DNA of 64,000 bases, from contig JAHEWK010000009.1 in the NCBI GenBank assembly GCA_020740775.1, positions 1,798,001 through 1,862,000 of the forward strand, in the 5' to 3' direction. The translations under genes were made by a program, and so were the position numbers. This document shows, piece by piece, positions 22,382 to 32,864 of the stretch. Within the stretch, counting starts at the first letter, position 1, and each line of letters begins with the position of its first letter. The notes under the pieces were generated by a model that worked only from the letters and a program-made list of their open reading frames with translations, searched no databases and was not told the DNA's origin. The DNA comes from Ilyonectria destructans (taxonomy: Eukaryota; Ascomycota; Sordariomycetes; Hypocreales; Nectriaceae).

Positions 22382-23905
22382 ATGGGTCGATTCAGCATCG
22401 ACTTCAAATCCAACAAGTGGGCCATCATTTACTGTGGTGTCTCGACGTTCGGAGCCCTCTGCTACGGATATGACCAGATCTACTATACCGGCCTCCTGGG
22501 CATGCGGCCATTTATCAAAGACTATGGCACCACGATCGATTCCGACGGCAACGACGCCCTGACAACATCATTCATATCCCTTACGGCATCCATCATCTAC
22601 GTTGGCGAGCTTCTTGGCGCTCTCATGGCTGCACCCATCAATGACAGATGGGGCCGCAAAGCTGTATTCTACTGCGCTTCAGCCTGCATTGTTGCGGGTG
22701 CGATTGTGCAGTTGACGGCCCACGGCATCGAGGGACTCATCATCCTTGGTCGTATCCTGATTGGCCTGGGAATTGGTCAATTTACTGTCACCAGTCTCCT
22801 GTATATGGGCGAGGTAGCACCAGTGGCGATCCGTGGCCCCGCCCTCATGATGTTCCAGCTCATGCAGTCGTGCTCGCAACTCGTCGGCTCCGGCATCACC
22901 CAAGGAACAGAGGCGATTCCTAACAAAAACTCATACCTCATTCCTATGGGTCTACTCATCCTCCTGCCCGGCTTGATGGTGCTTTGTCTCCCGTTCACAC
23001 CAGAGAGCCCGACATGGTACATAATGAAGCGGCGGACAACCCAAGCGGAAACAGCTCTGAAGAAGATCAATCGTAGCACGCCTGCGTACGACCCAGCTCA
23101 TGATTTGCACGCCCTCAACGAGGCGGTGAGACTGGAAGAGCTCAACAATGCTGAATCGAGCTGGGCTTCGTTGTTCAAAGACCCAATTGAGCGTCGAAAA
23201 CTCTTCTACTCCTGTGGTGCCATGATTGCGCAGCAAATCAACGGCATCCAATTCTTCTATTCCTACGGTGTCGTCTTTGCGCAATCCATTGGCATCAAGC
23301 ATGCATTCACCATTTCCTTGATCACCAATGTCCTCCAGGTCATCTCCGTCGCCATTTCTGTCCTTCTTGGCAACAAGATCTCCCGCAGAAAGAACCTATG
23401 GGTTTGCAGTTGGGGCATCTTTGGTGCCTTGATTGTCGTTGGCGGTCTCGGCACCAAGAGAGCCTTTCCCACCGGTATCAGCACTGCCATTGTCGTCTTC
23501 TCCTACATCGTCATTGTGTGCTTCAACTTCTCGCTCGGACCCCTTGCTTACACGATTGCTTCGGAAATGGCTGTTGGCCGTAACAGAAACAAGATCATGT
23601 CATGCGCGATTGTTACCTTCTTCTTCACCGTCTGGGTCATCGCTTTCACTTCGCCCTACCTGTACTACTCTGCCAATTTGGGGCCCATGATTTGTTTCAT
23701 CTACGCCGGAACAACCATGGCCACTCTGGCTTATGTCTGGTTCTGCGTTGGCGAGACCAAGGGACGGACCCAACAGGAACTCGAACGATTCTTTACGGAC
23801 AAAATTCCTGTTCGACAGTGGAAAGACCACAAGTTCGAGAACTTGGTCGAGGAGAAGAATGCCACCAAGGCAGAGGATTTGTCTGCCCAGGTCGAGCATG
23901 TTTAG
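22382..23905 (+). CDS. MFS sugar/H+ symporter (SP family)
   Basis: Single exon, 507 aa from ATG 22382; the open frame begins earlier but without ATG. About 12 membrane helices. Sugar-porter marks are GALCYGYDQIYYTGLLG in helix 1, NDRWGRKAVFY between helices 2 and 3, GRILIGLGIGQ, YMGEVAPVAIRGPAL, PESPTWYIMKRR, QQINGIQFFYSYGVVFA in helix 7 and GETKGRTQQELERFF after helix 12. It should sit in the plasma membrane. It is divergent from the transaldolase and convergent with the Zn2Cys6 gene. The substrate cannot be read from sequence; the context suggests an anhydro- or oligosaccharide related to the kinase (inference). Confidence 0.93.
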   Translation: MGRFSIDFKSNKWAIIYCGVSTFGALCYGYDQIYYTGLLGMRPFIKDYGTTIDSDGNDALTTSFISLTASIIYVGELLGALMAAPINDRWGRKAVFYCASACIVAGAIVQLTAHGIEGLIILGRILIGLGIGQFTVTSLLYMGEVAPVAIRGPALMMFQLMQSCSQLVGSGITQGTEAIPNKNSYLIPMGLLILLPGLMVLCLPFTPESPTWYIMKRRTTQAETALKKINRSTPAYDPAHDLHALNEAVRLEELNNAESSWASLFKDPIERRKLFYSCGAMIAQQINGIQFFYSYGVVFAQSIGIKHAFTISLITNVLQVISVAISVLLGNKISRRKNLWVCSWGIFGALIVVGGLGTKRAFPTGISTAIVVFSYIVIVCFNFSLGPLAYTIASEMAVGRNRNKIMSCAIVTFFFTVWVIAFTSPYLYYSANLGPMICFIYAGTTMATLAYVWFCVGETKGRTQQELERFFTDKIPVRQWKDHKFENLVEEKNATKAEDLSAQVEHV

Positions 23906-24034
23906 TTGGAAGGTAGTATCTGTCTAGTAGATAGTGATTGGCTAAAGGTAGTGGCAATGGAATGGAGGATCAACCAATAAATGTTTCCTGTGCCTAATGC
24001 TAAACCAAAATCCCATCAATAGTGATCGTGCCTA

Positions 24035-26065
24035 TCAAACTGACGCAGCAGAATATGGTGACGTGGTGATGTTAAAATTCTGCCTTTCATTTCGCAAAAT
24101 CGCTAAGCTCATGTCGACCTTGAGTGATTGAACCGGCGATGTCTCAAGCATTCGCTCAACCCGACTCAGCAATTCATCCAAGTCGCCTAGGTTTCGAAAG
24201 ATTGGAAACAAGGAGGTAACTGATTTGACTTGAAGAAGAACAAGGTGCGCCGCGAACAGAAGCTGAATGTCGATCCAGTTGTGATAGGGTAGGCGCTCGT
24301 CGCTGCTGGAATCGAATAATCGGTGTGCAAAGTGGATGATGAGTGCTGCGCTTTCGATACAGTCTCGGCATGACTCGAGGATCCATGGTTCTTGGTCGGA
24401 ATGAAGTGTTCGGTTGTCTGGCGGGCGAACGGTGTATTCCATGTCCTTATGGAGGAAGAAGTACAGAACCGGGCGATGGAGGAGAAAAACACACGAGAAA
24501 TATCGAAGTGCAATCTCTTTCTTCATTGAAACATTTTAACGACAGCGAAGAATACTGGGACATTGTGACTTACCAAGCGAAGCGACATGTCTGGGACATA
24601 CATACTCAAGGTGGTAGTGTCGCGAGTAAATTGTTGGTTGAGGGGTCTGGACCGATACCAATGTGACAGGTCGCCGGAGAGGCTATTGACGATGTCTGCT
24701 AGTTCATGAGGCTGCGCGTACGCTTTGTTGGGACTGTAGAGCAAATGAAGGGTTCGGTTTAGATGACTCCTAAGCCACAAATGGCTCTCGATGCCGTTCC
24801 GATCTGACGATTCGCTCCAGTCCCCAACTTGTTGACCCTCACTGCGCAGTGCAACAAACGTGGAGCTGTTAGAATAGTCGGCTAATAATGAGGTGCAATT
24901 TTTTGAAGGAAAACCATCGATCTCCGTTAAAATGTCACTACCTCACAACATCAGTATTAGCTACGCTAAAAGGAGGTTTCAAACCTTTCAAGGATAAAGT
25001 GCAATCTGGCATATCGATGCACCGAACTTTCGGCCTGTGATCAGTTGAAGACCCTCTTAGCAGTTCAAGATACTTACTGGTCACCAAGGTGCTTAAGCGA
25101 ATATCCTTTAATCGCCGGGTCAATTGCTTGTAACAGACCGAGGGCATGAAATGGTCGAGCCCAGAAGTAAACAAGACAGTACGCCGTCAGTAGAACCAAC
25201 GGAACACGCTCCTCGTCCGGGCGGGACAGTAGCACCCACTGCTTCTGGAGCGCAATCGTGAAGGCATGGGCAGAAATACTTCTTGTTGGGGAAGTGTCGG
25301 TTACCATGTCATCAGCCATTGATGTCTTTGCCAGAGAAAGAACCAGCAGTTGCGCAATGGATAGCCTCTCAAAATTCATTGTGGTAGTATGTGGAGAAAC
25401 ATTGTTAGGGGAGAGTGGTTCTGGCGTGAAACTGCTCATAACGCAGTCCCGGCTCAGGAGCGCACAAATGTCAAAAAGCTCCGGGATGAATAGCGGTAAT
25501 TCAGCAAGCGAAGTCTCGTAGAAGTAGTCAATGGAATCAGCCACTTGCCACAACAAAATCTGTGGCGCGTCACGACTGGATGTTATTGTTTCCAGTAATG
25601 CGTGATCTGCGGCATCAGATTCTGAGAGATATGTTTTCGATATGACCCCCGGAAGAGTCAAATTCAACCGAATTCTCGGCCAGCAGTGAAGCATCTTCTG
25701 TGCGGAGGCTGTGTGAAGGTCTGGAATGGTGCTGAGGGCTAGGTCTTGGCCTCCCTGTGAGGGAACTTGGGAGGTCCCGTCAGCCTGGGTGCCATTCTGA
25801 CTTCCCTCCAGAGCATGAAGGCGCGATTCGATGCCAGTAAGACGCGAAAGCACAGAAACATCCCTGTTAATTGTCAGAATATACCATTAAATATTGAGAA
25901 GAATCGAGTATCCCACGTCTCCAGACTAGTTGGCGTAGGCCGATATGTGCACTCGCGGCCAGCAGTCTTGCAGTGGCTGCAAATAGGGCGGATGCCGTCA
26001 CATCTCGACTTCCGGTGCCTGCAAGTATCGCATGCAAGATTTGTCTTGGATTTAAGAGTCGCCAT
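24035..26065 (-). CDS. Zn2Cys6 (GAL4-type) transcription factor
   Basis: Minus-strand exons 26065-25917, 25863-25078, 25026-24985 (42 nt), 24937-24574 and 24520-24035 give 608 aa. The binuclear zinc cluster has Cys 12, 15, 22, 29, 32 and 39 (CX2CX6CX6CX2CX6C), with basic RHRKSR between them. A linker and a possible short coiled coil follow (VLSRLTGIESRLHALEG). The rest is the fungal-specific middle homology region with LTAYCLVYFWARPFHALG and RYFSCVFLLHRPVLYFFLH. Introns of 47-53 nt were set by frame; those around the 42-nt exon are the least certain. Its 3' end lies 130 bp from the sugar transporter. It is the natural candidate to bind the CGG-N8-CCG sites of the neighbouring promoters. Confidence 0.88.
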
Positions 26066-27109
26066 CCGCGAGGTAGAATCTGGCCATGAACGAAGAGTAC
26101 CAAACAGCGAATGAGGGATAGAAATAGCGTCGTGAACCGGATCGGGGCTAAGGAGACATCGGCGCGGCATAACTTAGGAGCCGGCCGGACGAGAATTCGG
26201 AGAAGCTCGTGAGCAAATGTTTAGTCAGCCACGAAGAAGCCAAGGGTGTTTACCCAAGAGTGACGAACCATTCGGCCATATAAACCACACTCAAGAGCTT
26301 TTTTATTCGTCTACTAATTGTAGAAATGGTCTTCTAGTCGACTGAGTCCCAAGTGTACACTGGGTTTAATTGATAATCACTATTCCATCCATGACAGACA
26401 ACTTGGCCTTGGAAACCTTGGCTGGATGAATATACCCTATACTAATTCTGAAAATTGAATGGAATAAATTCTCTTGTCTAGGCAATCAACCCCCCCAACA
26501 CACACTCCTAGGACACTGCGGCTTTCGGGAGAATTTTTTTTGGTTGAGTAGGCGAGGCCAACAGGTAGGCTGACAGATGAGGCTCAGCGATAGTGCGCGC
26601 GTCTTCACACATAGGATGAAAGAGTAGTAGAATTCCAGCAAAGAAATCAAGGCTTGCAACTTCCCAGCCCCTACAATTAATCCACCTCCACCACAGCAAC
26701 TGCTTGCACTCAAACCATCCACCGAGAATGACAGGCCCACCGACACCTCGGGTCATTTCAGGCAAATATTCCCATATTGCGGAGACCGACATATTGTGGC
26801 TGATCACCAAGTAAACTAGGCTCTGCGCTACAGACCCGATTGAAAACCGAAGGCGCCAGGCCACAGAGTAACAACGGCCAAGAACCCAGCAACCATATTC
26901 TGCGCAATAAAACACCTGAACATGTCACATCACACAAGTCATCTAGAACAAGGAGAAGAGCCTTCTTGAGCATCAATATCTGTTGATGGGCGTTACCTTA
27001 AACGACGCGACTAGCACCTCTTGGATCAGAGTTGAGCGTATGGGCGACCTAGGTGGAAGCAGCTCAACCACGAAAAAGAAAGAAGCAGGACTAGTGCTGA
27101 CGCTAACTC

Positions 27110-27255
27110 CGACCCGCTATACTTGGATACGAAACTCAAGCATACTAAACCCTAATTCCGTTTCTAGAGCTAAGCTCCTGTTGCTCTAAGCTGAGCTGTC
27201 GCTGAGCTTGGGTTGAGGATCCTGGAGCTCGTGCTAAGGTGCCTAGAGAGGCCTA
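27110..27255 (+). repeat. Dispersed repeat, copy B
   Basis: Contains TTCCGTTTCTAGAGCTAAGC, TGAGCTGTCGCTGAGC and GGGTTGAGG in the same order as copy A at 12890-13010 read on the opposite strand. Differences are mainly transitions (for example GAGCTGAGC against GAGCTAAGC). No coding capacity. Confidence 0.6.
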
Positions 27256-29031
27256 CTGATCCTCGTAATAGCTTATGATCTTGGGGTCCTATTTCGATAT
27301 TATCATACTAGAATACACTGCGCTTTGGTGAAGATATTAGTGAAGAGGCTTAAGCTGGTGTGCTTAAACTGTTATTTAACCTTTAGATAAGAATTGGAAG
27401 ATGGCTGGACTAGCAGCCCGGCTCTTTTGTGTGCCGCGCGGCCTTGTATTTAAGTTTAGATAGCTAAACCTAATAACATTTCAAGTAGTTGCATTGACGG
27501 TTAATTGAAATTGTACATTAAGATGATGGGACTTAAAAGCCGAACCAAAAAACATCTACTATGGGACTGTTACTACTCTGCTTCTCATCTCCTTGTGCGA
27601 TGTTAGCTACTGGTTGAGTTTATATGCTAAATTTAGTCTTAGCCTTATTACCCCGTAGCTTGATAGCGAGCACCATGCTTAGCTGAATATGTAGACTGGT
27701 AGATTTCAAGTATCCAGTGGCTTTTAGACCTTTCTTACGAGATTTCCCTCCTCTACAAAAACCTCGATTATCTTCTAAGCAATACCTCTACCTACTAAGC
27801 ATGCTTAAAGGCCAGGTAGTGCACATCCACATCCATGAGTTATTTAAATGTGACACCCACTGTTGATCTCATTATTGGGTTTCTTCTTCTTCCTGTTGAG
27901 CCTCTGGTCCCCCTCCGGATATGTGTGTACTAGGGCCCCATAACCTCTTGATAAATGTGACACCACCAGAATCAACGGAACTCCCAAAGCTAGAGGTACG
28001 TAGTGCTGACATGGATGGCATAAGCATCAGCGGCTGACGAGTCGCAGGAGTGAGAGTATGGTACCTCTCGCTTTTTAGCCGCTTGATCTAGCACGGCAGA
28101 TCCCGTCTGACAAAGACGGCAACTTCCTGATGAGGGTGTAAGGCTCGAGTATTTTTGACTTTACCCGCTTTGATGGCAGAGCTGAACAGCCGCACAATCT
28201 AAGGAAGCTTATGCCGTCGAGTGTTTACTAACCTTTTGCTTTGCTTGGTTGGATCTACGGATCTACACAGGTCAGACGCCACATTTCGTATCGTTCTCAA
28301 TATCTGATTGATTCAGTATACTACCGTGGGGGGGACTTATGAATTCATGACCGCCAAGTTTATTCTCTGCCCAGCCTGTCTATAAGTAATGTCTACTTAC
28401 CTTAGGCAGATATACATTCTATTCCCTGGGCCTTGTCTGGAGCTAGAATACTATTAGATTAAAACGGCGACTTTACTCAATAGAGATTTCGGATCGTCGC
28501 ATCATGCCTTACCTAACTGGATCACTCGCTGCTCTTTCAACATGCTAGTCTCCTCCAGCTAGTGTAAGTGCCGTTTAGTCCGTCGATCTTCCGCTGACGT
28601 TGCACAGTGAATGCAAAACCTAGATTGAGTCTCGTAGTTCTAAAAATGCTAGCGCCCGACTTCCGTCGAGTCTTTCTGTGTTGGCGTCTAACTCAGAGGG
28701 GGAAGCGTTGAGTTGGAGAGTTCCGTTCGCCACAACGACTAGCTCGTGCTATTGATCTGGTCACCGTTGTCGTCATATTGCGTCACAGGAATAGATTGTG
28801 ACGGTGACACCCCTCATAGATCGACAAACGTTTACCAGGATAGTAATCATCCTCTCTGTATCTCGAGGCTGTCTCCGTCAAGTGCTTGTCAGAGGCTGAT
28901 AGGTTTTCAACTACGGGAGGAAAGTTCCGCCTTGCCTTCATCATCGACTAGAGCAAGGGATCTGAGAGTACTGGAAGAACAAACTAGTAGCTTCCAGCTT
29001 GTACAGTCTGGCTACAAAAGATAGAAACAAG

Positions 29032-29038
29032 TATAAAA
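29032..29038 (+). promoter_or_regulatory. TATA box of the small secreted protein gene
   Basis: TATAAAA, 132 bp before the ATG at 29170, with an ATCA/ACAC-rich leader between. Confidence 0.5.
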
Positions 29039-29169
29039 CATGTCCTCTCATCACCCTTTAGAGAAAAATCGATATCATCAACACTCAACTTGATCACAAC
29101 AGAGTTAACTTCACACATCTCCCAACAACTTTCATCCATTCAAAACTTCCATCTCAGAATTCATTCAAA

Positions 29170-29523
29170 ATGCTCTTCAACACGCTTCTCATCAACGCTA
29201 TTCTCGCAATGACTTCCGTCACTGCAATTCCCAACCCAGATGTCGGAGATGCTAATCTCGCAGCCCGCGACGGCGAAGATGACGGTGGCTACGACGAAAG
29301 CCTCGACGCCCGCTCTTCGTCGTGCCGTGGTAGCGGATGGTACTACCGCAGAGGCCGCTGCCGCTGCCACAATGACAACTACATTTACGACTCCGACTAT
29401 GGCTGTCATTACGACTGCCACGACTCGGACTCGTACTGGAGCATGGGCTCGTGCCGCTGTCGCAGATCGGGATATCGCTGGGATGACAACAGCCATCGGT
29501 GCCGCCGTAACAACAGGGAATGA
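29170..29523 (+). CDS. Small secreted cysteine-rich protein (effector-like)
   Basis: 117 aa, single exon. The signal peptide is MLFNTLLINAILAMTSVTA. The mature part starts acidic, then has eight cysteines in a Tyr/Arg/Asp-rich domain with two related blocks: YYRRGRCRCHNDNYIYDSD and YWSMGSCRCRRSGYRWDD. This looks like an internal duplication, with CRC in both. A TATA box lies ~130 bp upstream and the leader is C/A-rich. I recognise no named family. Size, secretion and cysteine content fit a host-interaction or antimicrobial protein, but that is inference. It sits alone in repeat-rich, gene-poor DNA, as effector genes often do. Confidence 0.8.
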   Translation: MLFNTLLINAILAMTSVTAIPNPDVGDANLAARDGEDDGGYDESLDARSSSCRGSGWYYRRGRCRCHNDNYIYDSDYGCHYDCHDSDSYWSMGSCRCRRSGYRWDDNSHRCRRNNRE

Positions 29524-31680
29524 GGTTGAGGTTGGACTTGGGGGGATCCGATCGCTCGTTATTTGTAACTTTAATTACTTCTTGTTGGGGGGATGACAGG
29601 GACCAACATGAGCCACTCATTGTATATCGGCCGATAGTTATGTTTTCTAATTGAATCAGTCTCTCCTTACACTACGTCCTTTGCATTACATTGACCCTGT
29701 CTTGTTATATTCGGATAAATGTAGGTCACACCGACCGATAGTCGGTAGAGTATCGATTCCGACGGTGTCGGCGGGTCTACAATTTGTCTAAGTCGATGCC
29801 GAGTGCCGAAGAGCGAGCGCCGAGGCTCGCAGGAATGCCGACTTTCTCGTCAGCTCTTTGATACGTCATCTTGGCTACCTTGGTGAGCGACGCCTTCTTT
29901 AAACCTCCCTGCACTTGGGTATAAAAAGGCGCGATAGGGCGCTGCCCTTTTGTCCCTAGAACTTGTACATCGCCTATTTCTATATCCTCCCTATAGAGCT
30001 CATTCATCTCGAATTTTCAACTCTTTATCTATTCTCGCGTTAGCGATTTAAATTGTAGTCTGGGTAAAGAGATTACAGAAGGGAAACAGCAGTTAAAAAT
30101 AAGGCGAGGGGCTGTAAGCGACTAGTCAACTATTATATACAGCCCCAAAACAATCGTTCACTAGTTATACCCCAACACAGAGATATGCCATAACTCTAGT
30201 CCTTTCCAATAGCTGGGTTCCACTTATAGAGCTATGCAAACGTGACACTGTAATTGGCTAGAATGGCATCATAAAATTGTCCCTTTGGAACGAAATGGTA
30301 CTTTTTGTAGCTAATAGTCCACACGCGCGCGTAGACGTTAGCCTTTAAGCCAGTACACCCGCTGCCAGCCTTGGGGACCAAGTAAGGAAGTCGGGTATCA
30401 AGATAGAATTATTATTTGCGATTGCCAAACACTTCTCTCCCATTTTACAAGGTGGAAATTGTTGCAGTTGTTCACCATGCCGGATTAAAATGGCGTAGGC
30501 GTGGCTCGAGGGCGCCTTTATGGGTTGTAGTTACCTCGGTCGTGGCCCTGACTGCTTAGGGGAAAGGGCTGAGGCAGGCTAATGCACCGCTGGAGAGCGA
30601 AGAGGCCTAAAAGCGGCCACGCACGCTGAATAGATAAGATCTAACTTGAGTTTTGTCTCAGGATACCAAGAGATCTTGTGAACGACGGAGACACGACAAT
30701 CTTGGACGTTAACATTGGTCAAGCAGCACATTTGACCGACGTTGTCAAAGTGATCACCATCGTGCACGACCAAGCATCGCAGTACAGTTTGCTCCACCAC
30801 AACTTCTGGTGGTTCGCCCGGCTCCTTCTCAATAATCCTAGTTGATAGGTTTATGCCAGACGGCCAGATGAAGAACGAGCTTCTGTGGGATTGCTCCTTG
30901 CAGAACCTGGCTCATACCGAAGCGCCATACCACTCGCCTTGGCGCGGTCGACTCTTGCGGGAAGGACTTTTCTTCGTTACACTCCCAGTTTTTCCTATAG
31001 CGTGGCTAGCCATCATCGGGGAATCGATGGCGGTGTGCGCGACAGCCTTGATAAATTTGCGATTGACGAAGAAACGTGCTGCAACCACATTTGAAGAGTA
31101 CTTGGCTCAAGGTATTTGTCATTAAAGACTGCCTTCTCCTGTTGCTCAATTGGCGTTGCACTTGAACGAGCAGGGCGAACACGCGGTCGCGGGAAGATGT
31201 AGGAAGATAAACCTTAGAATGGGAGAGAGGGGGAAACAGATTGTTACCCGGCATAGTACAGTCTATGGTGACTTATTTTGTAAGCTGTAGCTATTGATTA
31301 TGAGGAGATATTTGCATTCAGTCTGATGATGTTCCTCGAAGATATTATTTCTGACATCAAATGTAATATTGTCTCACCTGATATACTGTTATATACCGAT
31401 TAGATACTACCTCTTATTCACATTTAGATTGATCGTAGTACTATTATAACCCATTGCCTATACTGAATGAACACTAATCTGGACTGTTTGGACTATACAC
31501 ATCTGCTTAATATTTTTACTCACTGCCATCTGCTACAACGAACTGCGATACCTAATAATCTTACCCTCATAAGGCTCCTCATCAAGCGAATAAACCTTGG
31601 CATGCATCCAAAGTCGAATCCCAAGGAAACCAACGCTATTGCTCCAAGACCACCGCCATCAACCAGGAGACTTCTCGAGT
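29524..31680. other. 2.2-kb gene-free stretch
   Basis: No recognisable gene. Two small inverted repeats occur: an interrupted CCGAC/GTCGG cluster near 29725-29780, and GGGGCTGTA (30108-30116) with TACAGCCCC (30138-30146). A 76-codon minus frame at 29777-30007 is not recognised. Possibly decayed mobile DNA. Confidence 0.45.
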
Positions 31681-32864
31681 CTAGCGCTTCCATGTACCGC
31701 TGACAGTCACCGCATTGCAGGTACTTGGGACTGTATACGCGCGATTGGGGTCACTCTCCCACTTGACTGCCCCATTCGACTCCACGACAACAAACTTGTA
31801 CTCGAAAGATTGACCGACCGGCAGGTTGAGAGTTGTGGTCCAAAGTGGATTAGCCGTGGTGTACCCTGAAGCTGATAGCGCTGGTGCTGAGGATGGGCTC
31901 CAACTGCCGAGGGCTGCTATGGAACCCACGACCTTGACCGTTTGGCCAACGACAGTCGTGACCTTATGATTGAATGTGACGGGTACAGTGCTGCAAGACG
32001 TGCCGGGGCTCTGAGTTGTGGTAGGCGCAGGTGTCCCAGTCCCAGTCCCACTGCCAATGGCGATGTCGGCGCATGTGAGATAAACTTGGCCCGTCTGAAA
32101 AGAATTCCAGCGCAACGACAGGAGCGTATGGTTCGAAACATAGTTGGGGATTTTGATCTTCTTGGACACAGTATAACCGCCTGCGATGGAGGTGTAGCAC
32201 GAACCAAGAGGAGCGTTGTCGACGCCCTGACAGCCGCGGCTTGACGATGCGCCAAAGGCATTGCAAGTGAACCAATCGTTTCTCCAGCATGCCTGCCCTG
32301 ACGAACAGTCGGGGTTGAAGCCACAAGTCTGTCCAGACACATCTGTACATGGGAGCAGGCCGTCTTGAAAACAATCTTCGGCGGCTTGTTTTTCAGCGTC
32401 GGTGGGAATGTAGCCCGGCGTCAACAGCTTATCAACGATGTCTTGATCCTCACAGATTCGGTAACTGAACATGCCGCCATGATCTCCGTTGTTGTCGACG
32501 CACCACTGGACGTCGACAATGTCTCCAGCTTTGTAGGTGGCCACTGGACTGTTGCCATAATTGCTCGTAGGCGTATTGTAGTCAACGCTGACTCGAGCGT
32601 TGTACCCACATGGCCCGCTCCTACCAACGGTCGCTGCCTCTAGGTCTGGCCAAGCCGACACAGGCTCTCGAATGGTACATTCCGGGCAAGAGTCGAGACC
32701 AGCCTGTTGAAATCGCATGTCAGTCAGATATAGTTGCTATCACGTCGTTAAGAATGACAAACCTCTGTTCCAAGACGGGTACGACTCTTAGGAATAGTCA
32801 GGTAGCCGTGTCCATGGACAGTGGCCAGCATGCCTGCAGCGACCAAGAGATGATATGGCTTCAT
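31681..32864 (-). CDS. AA13 starch-active LPMO with C-terminal CBM20
   Basis: Minus-strand exons 32864-32763 and 32703-31681 (374 aa). The 59-nt intron joins TRLGTE to AGLDSCPEC. The signal peptide [18 protein letters not shown] leaves His1 of [14 protein letters not shown]. The second copper ligand falls at His91 of the mature protein ([14 protein letters not shown]), the position known for AA13 enzymes. The catalytic domain runs to [12 protein letters not shown] Thr/Pro linker follows, then a CBM20 ([18 protein letters not shown] to VTVSGTWKR, with GSWSP and the WESDPNR sugar-binding stretch). It cuts retrograded starch oxidatively outside the cell. A TATATAA-like box lies ~135 bp upstream. 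An inverted CCCCACGT...ACGTGGGG lies at 33179-33202. Confidence 0.95.

Larger units (their letters stand above)
26066..29169. other. 3.1-kb gene-poor region
   Basis: No frame here combines ATG, splice signals and a known family. It holds dispersed-repeat copy B (~27110-27255) and scattered AT-rich stretches, likely decayed mobile DNA. A C-run lies near 26490. The right end is the promoter of the secreted protein at 29170, with TATAAAA at 29032-29038. Confidence 0.5.

Noticed and set aside
29777..30007. 76-codon minus frame near small inverted repeats
   Set aside because: Not recognised; too short to separate from chance.
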